Part shown: positions 23,826-35,600 of the stretch, in pieces | Layout of the letters: every line of letters starts with the position of its first letter | Numbering within the stretch: the first letter of the stretch is position 1 | From: Silene conica | Taxonomy: Eukaryota > Streptophyta > Magnoliopsida > Caryophyllales > Caryophyllaceae | Reading direction: 5' to 3' | NCBI GenBank assembly: GCA_029255685.2 | Contig: CM055314.2 | Coordinates: forward strand, 37,454,790 to 37,518,789 | Length of the DNA stretch: 64,000 nt | Program-made: the position numbers and the translations under genes | The notes under the pieces: generated by a model | Seen by the model: only the letters and a program-made list of their open reading frames with translations | What the model was told of the DNA's origin: nothing | The model's database searches: none

Positions 23826-24222
23826 GGGCTCTCAGCCGGTCTGGGACCGTCTGCCGGTCAGCCGGCTGGGAGTCCCTTCCCATGCCTTCTTTAACCATCT
23901 GAAAACAATGAGAAGAGGCTCTCAGCCGGTGGACCGTCTGCCGGCTTGCCGGCTGGGAGTCCCTTCCCTAAAGCCTTCTTGAAAATTCACAAAATGAAGG
24001 GAAGAGGCTCTCAACCGGTGGACCGCCTACGGCCTGCCGGCTGGGAGTCCCTCCCATAGCCTTTATCAAATTTTTCCAAAACCTCAAGATGGATTCTGAG
24101 CCGGTCGACCGGCGGCCGACCAGCCGGCTCAGAGTTCCTTCCCCCAAATTCAGCATTCAAAAACTCAACTATGACTCTGAGCCGGCCGACCGGCTGCCGG
24201 TCAGCCTACCGGCTCAGAGTCC
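23826..24222 (-). repeat. Hairpin array, core AGCCGG...CCGGCT (Tekay-1 5' LTR)
   Basis: Five units of roughly 50 bases spaced about 75-90 bases apart. Arms: CTCTCAGCCGG with CCGGCTGGGAG in the first three and CTGAGCCGG with CCGGCTCAG in the last two. The last unit has 13 perfectly paired bases (GACTCTGAGCCGG with CCGGCTCAGAGTC). Confidence 0.82.
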
Positions 24223-25172
24223 CTGCACGAAAATCACATAATTTCCCATATGACTCAAATCTTCACAAATCGATTCTAACTTCCAAAATTGCAACAACTA
24301 TACATTACCCAGCATTTATAAGACACATATGCATCAAAAGAAAGTATCAATTTCCATAATAATACCACAACAAGTTCATACTTTGTATTCGTCTTAAGCA
24401 TAGGATTTCTGAAATTTCATCATCTAAGCAGATAAAACACAATCAAAGCATGTGAAAGTCATTCTCATGTAATCCTAGCATGATTCTAAGTCTTAACAAT
24501 ATTCACTATGTACAAAATCCGAAACTAACATCATCAAAGTCAAGAAACATGCTAATATCACAATAAAGGCCAAGTTTCTCATTATCGTCTCCTCTAAAGC
24601 GTTTTTGCTCCAAGCTCCTCTTCAATGATGTAGCTATCGACGTCCGGATCCTCTAAATCTTCTCCTACAACAAGGAAAACGACTTTGAGAAGCTAAAATC
24701 GGATTCTACCAAAAACATGCCATTTTTCAAGTTGGATGAAATGGAAATTAAAAGTGATAGATGTCTTGCAAATTTCAAGAGGATTTCAGAAATGTATAAC
24801 TTGCCTTGGTTTGGAAATCGGATGATGACTGAAAATCGATTTGAAGCTTGAAGGATTTGAAGGAGGAAATGAGAAATAAGTAAGCAGTGTTATGTTTTTG
24901 TGAAGGATGAATGTGTCGACATACACAATGAGGTTTAGGGTTTTAATTGTCCTTTTCTGTTTAAATGGAAACGGGCTTTTGAATGTGAACGGGATTTTAT
25001 GAGACGGACTTAACTTGCCAAGTTATATTCGTCTTAAGGACTTAAGGTTCTTAAGACGGATCTTACGGATTATTTTAAAATAAATTGACATCAAATATTA
25101 CTATATTATTTTATTCCGTAAAAATAATTAAAAACCTTTAAAATATAATTTACGAAAATACGAGATGTTACA

Positions 25173-26740
25173 AACAGTCAATACGATATTGCTGCTCCAC
25201 AAAAACAATCTTTGATGCTCATACATCAATTTGTATTAATGGTTTACTTATGTGAATACACCATTTATTCACACCTTTTAAACCTATAAATTTCGGTTTC
25301 CTTATGACTCATATTATCTCATATAATATGATCTTATTCAAGTACATTTCAAGTCCTCATACTCGACTCGAGTCTCCTTACCTTAAGGAAGCTCCCAATG
25401 TTTTCATAAAACTCGTGACATGTCATCCTTACGAACATAGTCAGTGTACTAGAATTCATATTGTAGTTTACCTAGATTCGATCCACTAGTTCTCCTCGAG
25501 AACTTATATCGAAGTAAGGTTTAGCTTCAACTTTTGGCATTTTAATCAAGGTTATATGAATTAACATTTTCATATCTTGGATTCATATCCAAACCTTGTA
25601 AATCAATTAGTGACATTTCATTATCATATAATAAACTCACTTATGATTGCCCATCATCCTATGATGTTCTTAACATACATTCATCTAGCATTGAAACCTC
25701 ATATTCTTTACACTTAAAGAATCATCATTCTCTCTCAATGGTAGGTTCAATTTTGTTAATAACTTTTCTCCCACTGAATTTCGTATCACTATCTCTATAG
25801 TTAAATAACTCCCACTATCTTCATAGTGTTTAGGTAACTACTCAAACATATTCTCAACTCATTATGAACATTTCATTTTCCATACTTGTTCCCATGGAAG
25901 GAACTTAACTACTATTATCAAGAGAACGGGAGACGATTTCTCCTCTATTATCTTATAAAATCAGAAACATTAACATCATGGAAAACAATTTCCTTCCGTT
26001 AATCGACGCGGTTCCCTTTGTCCTCTCTAGGAACTAATGACATAAGGAACATTTCCTTTTGTGTCTTTGCGTAGTTTCTTCTGTGTCCTCTCGTAGTTTC
26101 TTCTATCCAATCTCTTAGAGTTCTTCTTAAGGACTCTTTATAAGACTCTTCTCTAAGATCCTATATTTATCTCATTGGTTTACGGGCGTAGAATTTCTCC
26201 CACTCTATCCTTTTAAAATAACCGTTATTTAATAAGGATAGCATTTTTGCCCGTTAACAATGTATTGGATAAAGAATTATATGAGTAGTGAGACATTAGT
26301 GCTCTCATTCATTTAAGGTGATCATCTTATAATGAACTAATGTTCTCATGTTTGAGTTTGAAGTATTTCACGGAGTGTAATTCCCGTTTTAAGTAAATCG
26401 AATTACTTTATTATGATCCTATCATGTCTAGCGTACGGTGAACTATTTAAGGTACTTTATTACGATCTATGAAGATCGTATCAACTCAGGTTATGTATCA
26501 CACAAAGCATTTTAAAAATCAACGTATTGATTTAGAACAAAATACATGACTTGGGTTGAAAACCAAGTCACCAACATTCAAATTACAACCATTGTTTTGA
26601 AATAACCGAATTCTTGTCATACAAGAAATACAATGTTCTTAAATTTAAAATGCAAAATGAAAGAAGACATCAAAAAATTAGAGTCATGCTCTTCATGTCT
26701 TCAATCTTGGATGCTACCTTAGCCATCCATGGAAGGAACT
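25173..26740 (-). mobile_element. Copia 3' noncoding region, continuation after Tekay-1
   Basis: About 1.6 kb between the Tekay-1 LTR and the gag scrap, AT-rich, without an open frame of note. Read on the minus strand it follows a gag end, so this copia appears to have had gag followed directly by a long noncoding 3' region and no pol, i.e. a non-autonomous type (inference). It joins 2235 across Tekay-1. The CTCCCACT strings near 25770 and 25808 resemble copia polypurine tracts. Confidence 0.55.
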
Positions 26741-27113
26741 TCAAGTTTCCTTCTCCTTCTCCTTGCCTTTATCTTTGGTAGGAGCCCCTTTAAAAAAAAT
26801 TTATAAATGGGTGAGAATCAATAACTTGTATCAATATACAAAAATTGATTAAATAAAATGAATTAGACGAGAATAATACCTACTGCAAGAACCTTTCCGG
26901 CTTTGAGGTCATGGAGATACTTTGGGTAATTTCGTTTCCGATGCCCCATCTTAGTGCAATAATGGCACTTGGCTTCAACCTTTGTAGACGATGAAGAAGC
27001 ACCTTTCGAAAAGGTCTTTTCCTTAGGAGATGTGGGCTTGAAGGCTTTGACATTTTTACCCTTATTAGCCTTCCGCTTAAACTTCCCTTTGCTTTTCTTC
27101 TCGATGTTAAGCA
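26741..27113 (-). pseudogene. Copia gag C-terminal fragment with degenerate zinc knuckle
   Basis: The minus-strand frame from 27114 gives a Lys-rich stretch then CHYCTKMGHRKRNYPKYLHD. This aligns with the CHHCHKTGHWRRSCPVYRED knuckle of copia-3, but the last cysteine is replaced by tyrosine. After a frame break a Lys/Glu-rich tail (GAPTKDKGKEKEKET) ends with a stop at 26741-26743. The upstream gag part is displaced by LTR A inserted at 27114 and would lie beyond the window. Confidence 0.7.
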
Positions 27114-28707
27114 TGACACCCGTCGTTTAGGGGTGCCAAAGGTAAGATTTATATAACCTCGGCTTAAGACTAGATAGCGTAAGTCAAGGGTCGAACCACA
27201 AGGAGGTGGGGAGTGTTTATTGTTTAAGGTCAATGTTTTAAGGTAACAAAATTGAGGGTTTGATTATTGGTTGTCACTAAATCTAGAAATAAAGATAAAA
27301 AATAAAACAAGTAGATAAGAATGAGATAAAACTTATAGTAAAAAGGATGCTAGGATGTTCGGGTAATAAAAAGCTACGATGGTGTAAATCCTAAATCAAC
27401 ATGTATTGCAGTCGCGTAAGGGGTGTAACATATCATTTCGGTCTATGGTACCTAATAGCTCCTTTCGGCCTATGCTATTAGTTCCTAGGTCTCACAATTT
27501 TTTGGTGTCAACAATAAGGGTGATTCCTAATTTCTAGGTCACATACCTTTCAGTCTTAAGTAACCTAGCCGTGTTAAAACGTTAACCAATGCCCTTCCCG
27601 TATCTTTCAATCTTGGGCAAGTCATTACTAATATCCTATAAGTCTTCTTTCAGTCTCATTATAGGTTACTATGGTCGACGAAATTAAACAGAACTGAAAA
27701 CATACGCAGTTTGGTCGACCGACCAGCTACTCCGGTCGACCGACTAAAAACCTAAGTCGACCGACCAGTTAAGCCGGTCGGGTGACCTAAGTCTGCTACA
27801 GGCAGTCTCGGGTTTCACACCATCTACGCATATTACTTCCTACATCCGAACATATGTAATTAGCTACTCATAGATATGGAAATAACAACAATAACATTGA
27901 TAAAAACAGAATTCATGGTGAACATTAATCTAAGCATCCGATAACAACAAAGGCTTTGGGATTCTGCACTAAAACGGATGCAAGCAATTATAGAGATAAC
28001 AGTACAAGAACTGAACTCAAAGAAGAATTACCGAAATATGGATTAGGGCAGAAAAGAACAAGGTTTATTGAGTTCCATTGAAAGATTAATAAACAATGAA
28101 CAAAACTTAAAGAAGAGTGTTTGACATACTAAGGAAAATAAACTATTGTATGCTAATGATAATAAAACTGAATATGACTGAGTTAGATTGATAATAGAAT
28201 ATTGCATGCCTTTTTATCCCTAATCCCGAGATTAGCTTTAGTAGGCGGAAAAAATAAGTTTCCTAATGACCTAATCACGCGAGTGGGCTTTTGCGGAATT
28301 TCTGAGTCTGCGCGCTGGTCGACCGACCAGGTGATGAGGTCGGTCGACCGATTGTCGGGCTTGGTGGACTTCTGACTTTAAGATAGCAGGTCCTCTGGTC
28401 GACCGACCAGGGTAGGAGGTCGGTCGACCCACTTTCATGTACGTCAGTCTTGATTTCGCCTTAGTTTGACTTTGTGTTACTTGGTATGCGACTTGAGTTG
28501 ACTTGTCCTCGATCCTTGGTTATGGAAAAATCCCGAGGGTAGAAAGTTGGTGTAAAATCGCCTCTTTTCCGCATAATTCTGCAAAAGAGCATAAAAATAC
28601 GAAAGTAGACAATTGTTGGGAAATAAAGGCTAAAACATAGTAAATGAGCGACAAAATGCGTGTTAATATAAAGTAGATGTAAAACATCATATAATAGACA
28701 CGCATCA
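27114..28707 (-). repeat. LTR A of the Athila-like composite (1594 bp)
   Basis: Begins TGACACCCGTCG and ends CGCATCA, followed by a polypurine tract. It contains hairpins capped by GAAA in the sense strand (27452-27481, 27535-27567, 27591-27618, 27635-27665) and 33-bp motifs at 27713-27745, 27755-27787, 28317-28349 and 28397-28429. Confidence 0.88.
27430..27665 (-). repeat. Athila LTR hairpin cluster with GNRA-type loops
   Basis: Outer arms: CTAATAG/CTATTAG, TAGGTCAC/GTAACCTA, GCCC/GGGC, CCTATAA/TTATAGG. In the sense strand each apex carries GAAA, closed by a short inner stem that also varies. Related clusters are at 30050-30215 (LTR B), 63855-64000 (LTR C) and 3786-3899 (Athila-2). Confidence 0.75.
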
Positions 28708-29753
28708 AATTCCCCAAACCAAACCTTTCTTGCCCGCAAGCAAGAAATAGACTCGATCTTAAACTAATGGAACGATTTCAATCTCAGAGCGAAATTTACA
28801 TGTAAGCCTAAACCAATGCCAAGTAACAAAATGAGATAGTATTCAAATCATGCAAACGAGTTATGGGGTCGTCAAACTTGCAAAAATAAAGACTATAGAG
28901 ACTTTATACCATGGACTCTCGCGGTACGCTCGAGACACACATGAAGCAAAGGGTGAGTATTTGTAAAAGATAGAAATAAGTATATTGTAAAGACACTCAC
29001 CTAACTTCGACCCATGAAAACATGCCTGCAATCTAACATGAACAAGAATTCTACAACTATGTAAAAACATAATCATTGAGTGACTCAGATACATGCAAAT
29101 GAGGTAATGAAAGATATGTGAGGTGAAAGGTAAAAAGTGGTTAAGATGTTTTTGGACTTGTGGGGTTAGTAGCCAAGCTAGTAAAACCGGTTCCCAACAA
29201 CATATTTCACGACTTTTGAGATTATGAAAGTGCGCTTTTGTAGCACAACTCTCACATTATATATAAGAAAGGACTCCCAATTATTTTGAATGATGTACGG
29301 GAGTGATAACATGTAAAAGAAAGGGATTTCAGAACGAATTTTGAATTCTGACCCTGTCAGTTGGTCGACCGACCAAAGGGTGCGGTCGGTCGACAGACTT
29401 TCCTGTACGTTTTGATTTTTTCGTTTTTCCTTCTTTCTTTTTTTTTCTGAATTTTTCTGTTCTTTTCTTTTTCTTTTCTTTCTTTCTTTCTTTTTTTTGC
29501 TCAAGATAGCATACAAACCAAGATGCCTCAAAAAATATTCCAATGACTACAAACTAGCTTGGACGGGTAGGCTAAGTATAGGATGTAGTTTTGGGGGATA
29601 GAAAGGCAAATTTGGCTATGTAAGGCTTATGGGTAAATAAGAGAAAAAGGGATCCCAAATGCACGTATCAAAACTCACAAAACGAGATAGTAAACATGTA
29701 TATAGCAATTCAAGTTCCTGTTTATGCATATTGATGTAACATGTTCAGAAATT
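28708..29753 (-). other. Athila-like 3' noncoding scrap between LTR A and LTR B
   Basis: Starts with a polypurine tract (sense GGTTTGGTTTGGGGAATT) and is homologous to 59611-60665 and to 4762-5810 in Athila-2. It holds a 33-bp motif (29363-29395) and the T/C-rich stretch (about 29415-29500). It stops abruptly, and only AAATT, the base string that normally separates the primer site from the LTR, precedes LTR B. No gene. Confidence 0.75.
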
Positions 29754-30486
29754 TGACACCCGTCGTTGAGGGGTGCCAAAGATAAGATTTATTCAGCTTA
29801 AACTAGATAGAGTAAGTCAAGGGTCGAACCACAGAGAGACAAGGTTAATTCTGTTTGCCAATTTTTTAATCTATAAAGTAACAATAAAAAGGGGGTGTTT
29901 TGATTGGGTTAATAACAACTAAGTCTAAACGGAATGATAAGAACAAACTGAATAAAAAGGTGTAAGCGATGATAAAAGAGATGCTAGGATGTTCGGGTCA
30001 CTATAGGTATGATGGCAGACGGTCTAGGTGAACATGTATTACAGTCGCGTAAGGGGTATAACAAGTCCTTTCGGTCCAAGTTAACTAATAGATCCTTTCG
30101 GTCTATACTATTAGTCCCTAGGTCTCTCTAATACTAGGTGTCAACATGATTAGCGATTCCTAAAGCCTAAGTCACAAATCTTTCGATCGTAGGTAACTTA
30201 ATCGTTTAAACCGTTAACTAACGCCCTTCCCTGTCTTTCGATCTATGGGTTGGTCATTACTAAGCATCTAACAAGTCTCCTTGAGGTCTCATTGAAAGAT
30301 ATTGCATTTAAAGGGATAAAACAAAGCTGATCAGACGCGTAATCAGTCGATCGACCAGGTTCACCGGTCGATCGACCAATCAACTCAGTCGACCGACCAG
30401 AGAAGCCAGTCGGTCGACCAAGCACTGCTACGGGTTGCCCTAAACTACGCCATCTACGCTATAGGTCGCCTACATCCTAACATAAG
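29754..30486 (-). repeat. LTR B, left piece
   Basis: Begins TGACACCCGTCGTTGAGG. It holds hairpins with arms CTAATAG/CTATTAG (30085-30114) and TAAGTCAC/GTAACTTA (30168-30200) and 33-bp motifs at 30345-30377 and 30387-30419. Interrupted by Tekay-4 after ATAAG (30482-30486). Confidence 0.88.
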
Positions 30487-30804
30487 TGTAAAACCCCTCG
30501 CGAAAGGGGAAAATTAAAACATACAAAATACTAAAAATAATGCAGCGGAATTAAAACTTTTTAACATAAACATGGGAGGTGAATTAAAACCTGAAAACTG
30601 AAACTGATATAAATAGAAAATAGATAAGTATACTGTCTAAGTACCAACAAAATATATACAACAGCCTGGGATGGAACATCCCTACAGGCACCAACAAAAA
30701 CTGTATCAAAACTAAGAGTCCAGCTAAACGATATAAGTGTAAGTCATGATGAAAGGATCATCGCTCGCTAGCTCTCGCGTGAACTATGCCAACCTGCATG
30801 TACC
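30487..30804 (-). repeat. Tekay-4 3' LTR, first piece
   Basis: Matches 55984-56297. Ends in GTACC, the duplicated target of copia-3 (repeated at 39548-39552). Confidence 0.92.
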
Positions 30805-31795
30805 TGTGGGGAATAAAGCATGTATTCGCCCTAAACTTGCAGGATTATAATGAAAATTACAGTTGAGATTATAGTCATAAGATAAATAAAACATGAAAAG
30901 AAGTCAACCTTTGGTCCTTTGTGCTTATGGCCTAAGAACAGGAATTAAAACAAATTCCCTCCTATAACTTGCACCCAAGACTTTGATTGAGACGATGCCG
31001 CGTGTGCTAGAAAATACTCTCCAATTGCCTTGCAATATGGGGAGAGCTTTTGTGAGGTTTTAGATGTGAGATCTGAGTTTTGGGAAAAGAATGTTCTCAA
31101 AACCCTAATTCTTCAGATTGTAATTCTGCCAGTCCCTGACATAAGGAGAAAAACTCTCCTTATGTAGTAACATACGGTCGGCCGAATTGGGTAGGGTAGG
31201 AGTGGGCTTTGTCCACTCTTACCTTATTCCTTTGCGTGATTCGACCCGTTTTGCTAAATATTATTTGCGGGATTTAATTATAAATCGTAACATGTTATCA
31301 GATATTAACATAGTCGATATATTAATAACGGTCTGATAAAATACGATATTGTATAATTACCTAAATTAATATAACTGTTTATATTAATTCGCGAATATAA
31401 TATTTAATTAAATATAACTGTTTATATTTAATTTACGAATTAATCATGTAATCCGTATTAGCTAAAATTATTTAATCCGTATTAAATAATAATCTCAACA
31501 TCTTATTGACTAATTTATTAGTCAATTACCTCTGACTAACTGTTTAGTCATATCCGGCATAAATGTGACTGTATTTTCATACCTTCACATCTCTCAAACG
31601 TGTCCTATAGGTGTGACGTATAGGGACCAGTTGATCACCGCCATCCGTATGACAATAACGTCAAACTTATCTAGCAAGCCAACCGTTATTGATAAACGTG
31701 GATCAACTGGTAATAATACTGAAGTATGCCCTTGTGATCCTTAAAGAGATTTAATAAGTCATTGTACTTAATTGTCAAGGACACCAGCCCCAACA
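30805..31795 (-). repeat. Copia-3 3' LTR (991 bp)
   Basis: Plus strand TGTGGGGAATAA to CCCCAACA. It contains the perfect hairpin ACATAAGGAGA/TCTCCTTATGT (31139-31149, 31155-31165). A nested inverted-repeat region near 31607-31712 has CCAGTTGATC with GATCAACTGG enclosing AATAACG with CGTTATT. Confidence 0.95.
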
Positions 31796-32658
31796 ATCTC
31801 CCACTTGTCCGTACAAGGGTATGTCCAATGACGTTATCACACTACATGTGGAGGACACAAGCTCCAACAAACTCCCACTTGTCCGTACAAGTGTAGGTGT
31901 GATAACCGAATCTCATATCCTTTTAAAATTTCTCCCACTCAATGTAAGACAATTTGCAAATCCGCATTCGCAAAGGTCGTATCTCACAAGCGATCTGTAT
32001 CAAGAGTGGTTTCCCCGACTAGAGAGTAACTTAACTGATAAAACGAATCTGTATTCGAGCATGGCCATGCATTTCAGTTACTACTCCTCGAGTGGCCCTG
32101 AGAAATGATAAAATCCTGATAAGGGTTTGGATATTTCCCTCAACTCGAATCCTGCCGATATCGCCCAGCATGAAATAACCCAGAAAAAATCCTCTTGGCC
32201 CCTGTTACGGTGACCGTGGGAAAGAAACCAAAGTTACCCAAAAATCTGTCTTAATCTCAAGAAACAGTTGAAAGTCAAAAGACTCGACTCTAAGGAACAC
32301 TATGGAGGTCCTATCCACGACCCGGCACCCAATGTTATAAAACATTTAGGACTCCATAACGCTGTCACGGGGTGTCCTACGAGATATCCGTATAACTCGC
32401 CTTTGTGATTGGTCAGTCAGCCGCGTGACTTATGGCTCGTTGAACCCACCATCAACCAACGTCACAAAATGATTACCTGAGTTATCAGCTCAAGTGGGTA
32501 ATCAAGGACCAAAACGATGTAATGTTAATCAGTTCACTTTGTGGTGTTCAAAATTGGCGTACAATTCCACATGAGAAACAAAACATTTTATATCATAACA
32601 ATAAGGTTGAATAGAGTACACGAGAAAATGAATTATTACATGAATTCATAAAAGAGTA
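31796..32658 (-). other. Copia-3 3' noncoding region with polypurine tract and a second tract copy
   Basis: The polypurine tract (sense AAGTGGGAGAT, 31796-31806) abuts the LTR. A second copy with an LTR-end mimic (CTCCAACAAACTCCCACTTG) lies near 31862-31881. The remainder to 32658 is noncoding; a plus-strand frame of 95 codons across it does not look like a gene. Confidence 0.8.
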
Positions 32659-35600
32659 CTACAACTTAGGAACACATCCAATTCCCATGGAATGAATGTG
32701 CCCTTCATGCTTATCACGTGGTAATGCTTTTGTGAGAGGATCAGCTATGTTGTCATCCGTAGCGATCTTTTCAATAAAAATCTCCTTTTGCTCCACGTAA
32801 TCCCGGATTAGATGAGCTTTCCGTTGTACATGCCTAGCCTTGCTGCTAGACTTATGCTCCTTAGCTTGGAAGATGGCACCGCTATTGTCACAATAGACGG
32901 TGATTGGGTCATTCGAACTAGGCACTACTGATAGTCCTTGTAAGAATTGACGCATCCATATGGCTTCCTTAGCTGCTTCTGAGGCGGCATAGTACTCGGA
33001 CTCAGTCGTAGAATCTGCTGTAACACTCTGTTTAGAACTTTTCCAGCTGACAGCAGCGCCATTAAGAGTAAAGACAAATCCAGACTGAGATTTCGAGTCA
33101 TCTCGATCTGTTTGGAAGCTAGCATCTGCGTAACCCGTGGCGCAGAGCGTCGAGTCGCCTCCAAAAGTCAATCCCCAATCTTTAGTCCTCCGTAGGTACT
33201 TAAGAATGTTTTTCACGGCCATCCAGTGTTGTTCACCTGGATGAGCTTGGAATCGACTTGTCATACTCAATGCATATGCAACGTCAGGACGTGTGCATAT
33301 CATGGCATACATGATCGATCCTATTGCCGAAGCATAAGGAATCCGACTCATGCGCTCTTTCTCTTCCACTGACTTAGCTTCTTGAGTCTTGCTCAAGTGA
33401 AGCCCAGGAGTCATAGGAAGGAACCCCTTCTTGGAGTTCGTCATGCTGAATCTCTCCAGAATCTTCTCTATATAAGACTCCTGACTGAGAGACAACATCC
33501 GTCGTGATCTATCCCTGTAGATACGGATGCCCAAAATTCTTTGTGCCTCTCCCAGATCTTTCATCTGGAAATGGTTTTTCAACCATGCTTTAACCGAAGA
33601 TAAGAGAGGTATGTCATTCCCAATCAAGAGTATGTCATCGACATACAGCACTAGGAATACAATCTTACTCCCACTCGACTTGATATAGAGACATGGTTCC
33701 TCGACTGATCGAATGAACCCATTCTCTTTTATCACTTGGTCGAAGCGATGATTCCAACTCCGCGATGCTTGCTTAAGTCCATAGATGGAACGCTTAAGCT
33801 TGCAAACTTTCTTAGGATGTGCTGGATCGATAAAACCCTCGGGTTGTACCATGTACAACTCTTCCTCCAAATAACCGTTTAAGAAGGCGGTTTTAACGTC
33901 CATTTGCCATATTTCATAGTCATGAAATGCGGCGATCGCTAAGATAATCCGAATGGAACGTAGCATGACTACGGGTGCAAAGATCTCATCATAGTGCAAG
34001 CCTGGCACTTGAGTGAAACCTTTAGCAACTAGTCTAGCCTTATGGATATCTTGTTGTCCTTCCACGGCATGCTTTATCTTGTAAAGCCATTTGCATTGAA
34101 GGGGACGTACCTTTGCAGGTAGGTCCACAAGATCCCACACGTTGTTCTCATACATGGAGTCCATCTCGGATTGCATGGCTTCTAGCCATAGCTTTGAGTC
34201 AGAACTGGTCATGGCACCTTTATAGGTTGTGGGTTCATTACCCTCTAGGAGTAAGACGTCATCTGTATCGTGTTCCTCGACCATACCAATGTATCTGTCC
34301 GGTGGAATAGAGACTCTTCCTGACCTCCTAGGTTCCTCAGGGATATCTACCGCAGCCTCGGGTGAAGGAACTGTTTCCTCCAATGGTTGCTCGATAGTTG
34401 GTTCTTGAACCTCCGATAACTCGAAGGTTCTATTACTCGACTTGTTCTCGAGAAATTCTTTCTCTAAGAACGTCGCACTAGCCGCAACAAAAACACGTTG
34501 TTCGGTAGGCGAGTAGAAGTAATGACCAAACGTTCCCTTTGGATAGCCTATAAAGTATGTCTTGACCGATCGCGGGCCGAGCTTATCCTCGTGTCTCCAC
34601 TTGACATAAGCCTCGCAGCCCCAAACCCGAATAAAGGACAAGTTGGGGACCGTTCCCTTCCATAACTCGAATGGAGTCTTGTCAACAGCTTTAGACGGAC
34701 TTCGGTTAAGTATTAGAGCGGCTGACAAAAGAGCATAGCCCCACAATGAATCAGGCACAACGGTGTGACTCATCATGGATCGAACCATATCAAGTAAAGT
34801 TCGATTTCTCCGTTCGGACACACCATTTAATTGTGGTGTTCCAGGTGGAGTCAACTGTAGCACGATCCCACAGTCTTTTAGGTGTTGATCAAACTCGTGT
34901 GAAAGATACTCACCACCACGATCCGAACGTAGTGCTTTAATCTTTCTACCCAGCTGGTTTTGTACCCGATTCTGGTATTCTTTGAACTTGTCAAAGGATT
35001 CACTTTTATGCTTCATTAAATAGACATAGCCATATCTACTTAAATCATCCGTGAAAGTGATGAAATACCTATAGCCATCTCGTGCGTTGATCGACATAGG
35101 GCCACATACGTCCGTATGTATGAGTCCTAATAGGTCGGCAGCGCGCATTCCAACACCTTTGAAGGAAATACGAGTCATTTTGCCGATGAGACATGATTCA
35201 CACGTGCCATATGATTCGAAATCAAAGGGCGATATTGCTCCATTCTGTATGAGCTGTTTTACGCGCTTTTCATTTATGTGTCCCATACGACAATGCCATA
35301 GGTAAGTTTGATCTTTGTCACCTACCTTTATTCTTTTATTATTCACATGTAATATCTCGGTAGTTTGATCTAAAACATAAATTCCATTCATGGAAACTGC
35401 CTTGCCATAAATCATATTGTGCAAAGAGAAAATACAGCTATTATTCTCTATTACAAATGAAAATCCGAGTTTGTCAAGTGCAGAAACTGAAATAATGTTT
35501 TTGGATAAACTAGGAACATAATAACAGTTATATAAAAATAACTCGAATCCACTTGGAAGCTGGATTACGTATGTTCCCTTCGAGACTGCAGCCACACGTG

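Larger units (their letters stand above)
2236..25172 (-). mobile_element. Tekay-1: degenerate Tekay-type chromovirus with Athila-2 nested in its 3' LTR
   Basis: Order on the minus strand: 5' LTR 22139-25172, primer site, gag, protease, RT, RNase H, integrase with chromodomain-like tail, polypurine tract, 3' LTR in two pieces (2236-3460 and 15729-17473). Minus-strand LTR ends are TGTAACATC and TTTACA. The first 200 bases of the two LTRs differ at roughly one site in twenty, and the coding region has at least six stops or frameshifts, so this is an old insertion. The flanks (CGAAC left, AACAG right) do not form a clean 5-bp duplication; the insertion may have been altered or recombined. The target was a copia element whose halves flank it. 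Confidence 0.9.
22139..25172 (-). repeat. Tekay-1 5' LTR (3.03 kb)
   Basis: Plus strand begins TGTAAACCCCTCGCG and ends GAGATGTTACA. It holds the CAGAGGCG hairpin array (22845-23545) and the AGCCGG hairpin array (23826-24222). 24230-25160 is AT-rich with no recognisable content beyond LTR similarity. The promoter should be here; I cannot locate it. Short open frames are array artefacts. Confidence 0.92.

Noticed and set aside
2231..25177. Target site duplication for Tekay-1
   Set aside because: Flanks CGAAC and AACAG share only AAC in shifted register, so no duplication is claimed.
31821..32108. Plus-strand 95-codon frame near copia-3 3' LTR
   Set aside because: Antisense within the 3' noncoding region, no recognisable domain.
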